Of a stretch of 38,736 bases of DNA, positions 38,063 to 38,736 are shown in pieces. A program made the position numbers and the translations under genes. The notes beneath the pieces were generated by a model. It was not told the origin of the DNA, searched no databases, and saw nothing but the letters and a program-made list of their open reading frames with translations. Every line of letters begins with the position of its first letter. Position 1 is the first letter of the stretch. This DNA is from Caulobacter sp. CCH9-E1 (GTDB lineage: Bacteria; Pseudomonadota; Alphaproteobacteria; Caulobacterales; Caulobacteraceae): contig NZ_LSJA01000327.1 in the NCBI RefSeq assembly GCF_001556515.1, positions 1 to 38,736 of the forward strand, written 5' to 3'.

Positions 38063-38736
38063 CTACTTGGACTTGGGCGAGGTTTTGGCGGTCGCCTTTG
38101 TCGCAGGCTTCTTGGTCGCTGGGGCCTTCGCCGCGGCGGCCTTGGTCGCCGCGGGCTTCGCCGTAGCGGGCTTGGCGGCCGCAGGCTTAGGCGCGGCGGC
38201 TTTGGCGGGAGCCTTGGCCGTCGCCGGCTTGGTGGTCGCCTTCGGAGCTGCGGTCTTCGGAGCTGCGGTCTTGGCCGGGGCCTTCGCCGCCGCCGGCTTG
38301 GTCGCGGGCTTAGCCGCCGCCTTGGCGGGAGCCTTGGTCGCGGCCGGCTTGGCGGCCGGGGCGGCCTTGGCCTTTGGCGCGGCCTTGGCGGGCGCGGCCG
38401 CCGTCTTCGGAGCCGCGGCGGCTTTCGGCTTCGCGGCCGGCTTGGCGGCGGCCTTGGCGGGCGCCGCGGCCTTCGGCGCGGGGGCGGCCTTCGCCTTGGC
38501 GGCGGGAGCTTTCACGGCCGGCGCCTTGGCCGGAGCGGCGGCCTTCTTCGGCGCAGCCGCCTTCGGCTTCGTCGCGGCCTTGGGCTTGGCTTCGGCCTTC
38601 GGCGCGGCGGCGGCCGCCGGAGCGGGCGTCGGAGCCGGGGTCGGCGCCGGAGCGGGTTTCGGAGTCGGCGCGGGGGCCGGAGCCGGAGCGGGCTCCGCGG
38701 CCTTCACGGGCGCGGCCGCCGGGGCCGGGGCGGGTG
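38063..38736 (-). CDS. Lys/Ala/Pro-rich protein, histone H1-like, cut by the window end
   Basis: This open frame runs off the right edge, with in-frame [10 protein letters not shown] preceding the internal GTG at 38707, so the true start lies outside the window. About 224 residues are visible. An N-terminal Pro/Ala section (PAPAPTPAP type) leads into KAAAPKKAAAPAKAP, TKPAT and KAPAK repeats up to TSPKSK at the end. This is typical of histone H1-like nucleoid proteins and of Lys-rich tails on topoisomerases or similar enzymes; without the N-terminus neither can be chosen. The composition matches the extra tail on AtpD. Confidence 0.7.
   Translation of the reverse strand, partial: PAPAPAAAPVKAAEPAPAPAPAPTPKPAPAPTPAPTPAPAAAAAPKAEAKPKAATKPKAAAPKKAAAPAKAPAVKAPAAKAKAAPAPKAAAPAKAAAKPAAKPKAAAAPKTAAAPAKAAPKAKAAPAAKPAATKAPAKAAAKPATKPAAAKAPAKTAAPKTAAPKATTKPATAKAPAKAAAPKPAAAKPATAKPAATKAAAAKAPATKKPATKATAKTSPKSK

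Overview
The window is about 38.7 kb of high-GC DNA from an alphaproteobacterium, almost certainly Caulobacter or a very close relative. The strongest marker is a full-length DivL at 2853-5162. Its phospho-acceptor position is tyrosine (residue 550 from the ATG used here), as in the Caulobacter cell-cycle pseudokinase. A complete F1 ATP synthase operon with a short epsilon subunit, a TonB-dependent receptor, and many small proteins with Sec signals and Ala/Pro-rich linkers fit the same lineage.

Layout. Bases 1-110 hold two pieces of one methyltransferase gene on opposite strands, joined at an 8-bp palindrome: a foldback or small inversion at the window edge. 197-2711 holds two divergent AraC-type regulators, a SWIM zinc-finger protein and a zincin-type metalloprotease. 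2853-6650 holds divL and then ahcY, with a palindromic operator candidate before ahcY. 6690-6803 holds two intergenic palindromes. 6868-9687 holds pyridoxal kinase, a serine hydrolase of the beta-lactamase fold and an outer-membrane barrel protein. 9684-13323 (minus strand) holds RarD, a nested palindromic element, asd and a protein with four TonB-C-like modules. 13447-18488 holds polA and a chemoreceptor. 18551-20050 (minus) holds a micro-ORF and a thiolase with a duplicated terminal hairpin. 20316-25006 holds a TonB-dependent receptor, an N-acyl-D-amino-acid-deacylase-like amidohydrolase and a DUF1330 protein. 25115-28813 (minus) holds two TPM-domain proteins, LemA and an acyl-CoA dehydrogenase. 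29149-29878 holds two small proteins. 30059-35891 is the atp operon. 36088-38736 holds an exported protein, a guanidine-II riboswitch driving a Gdx/SugE exporter, an alpha/beta hydrolase, and a Lys/Ala/Pro-rich protein cut by the window end.

How the genes work together. The F1 genes are in the order atpH-atpA-X-atpG-atpD-Y-atpC. X resembles a pseudaminic-acid-associated methylase and Y is an 83-residue protein with a CPFCG knuckle; both are packed tightly into the operon. AtpD has an extra N-terminal tail of about 59 residues rich in Ala, Lys and Pro, similar in composition to the protein at the window end. LemA and two TPM-domain membrane proteins form one unit, with a palindromic repeat inserted across a translation start. 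AhcY (SAH recycling) and PdxY (PLP salvage) sit near each other but are separated by palindromes. The guanidine-II riboswitch is the clearest RNA element; the accessory genes inside the atp operon are the most unusual gene-level feature. I saw no tRNA, rRNA, CRISPR array, transposase or phage gene.
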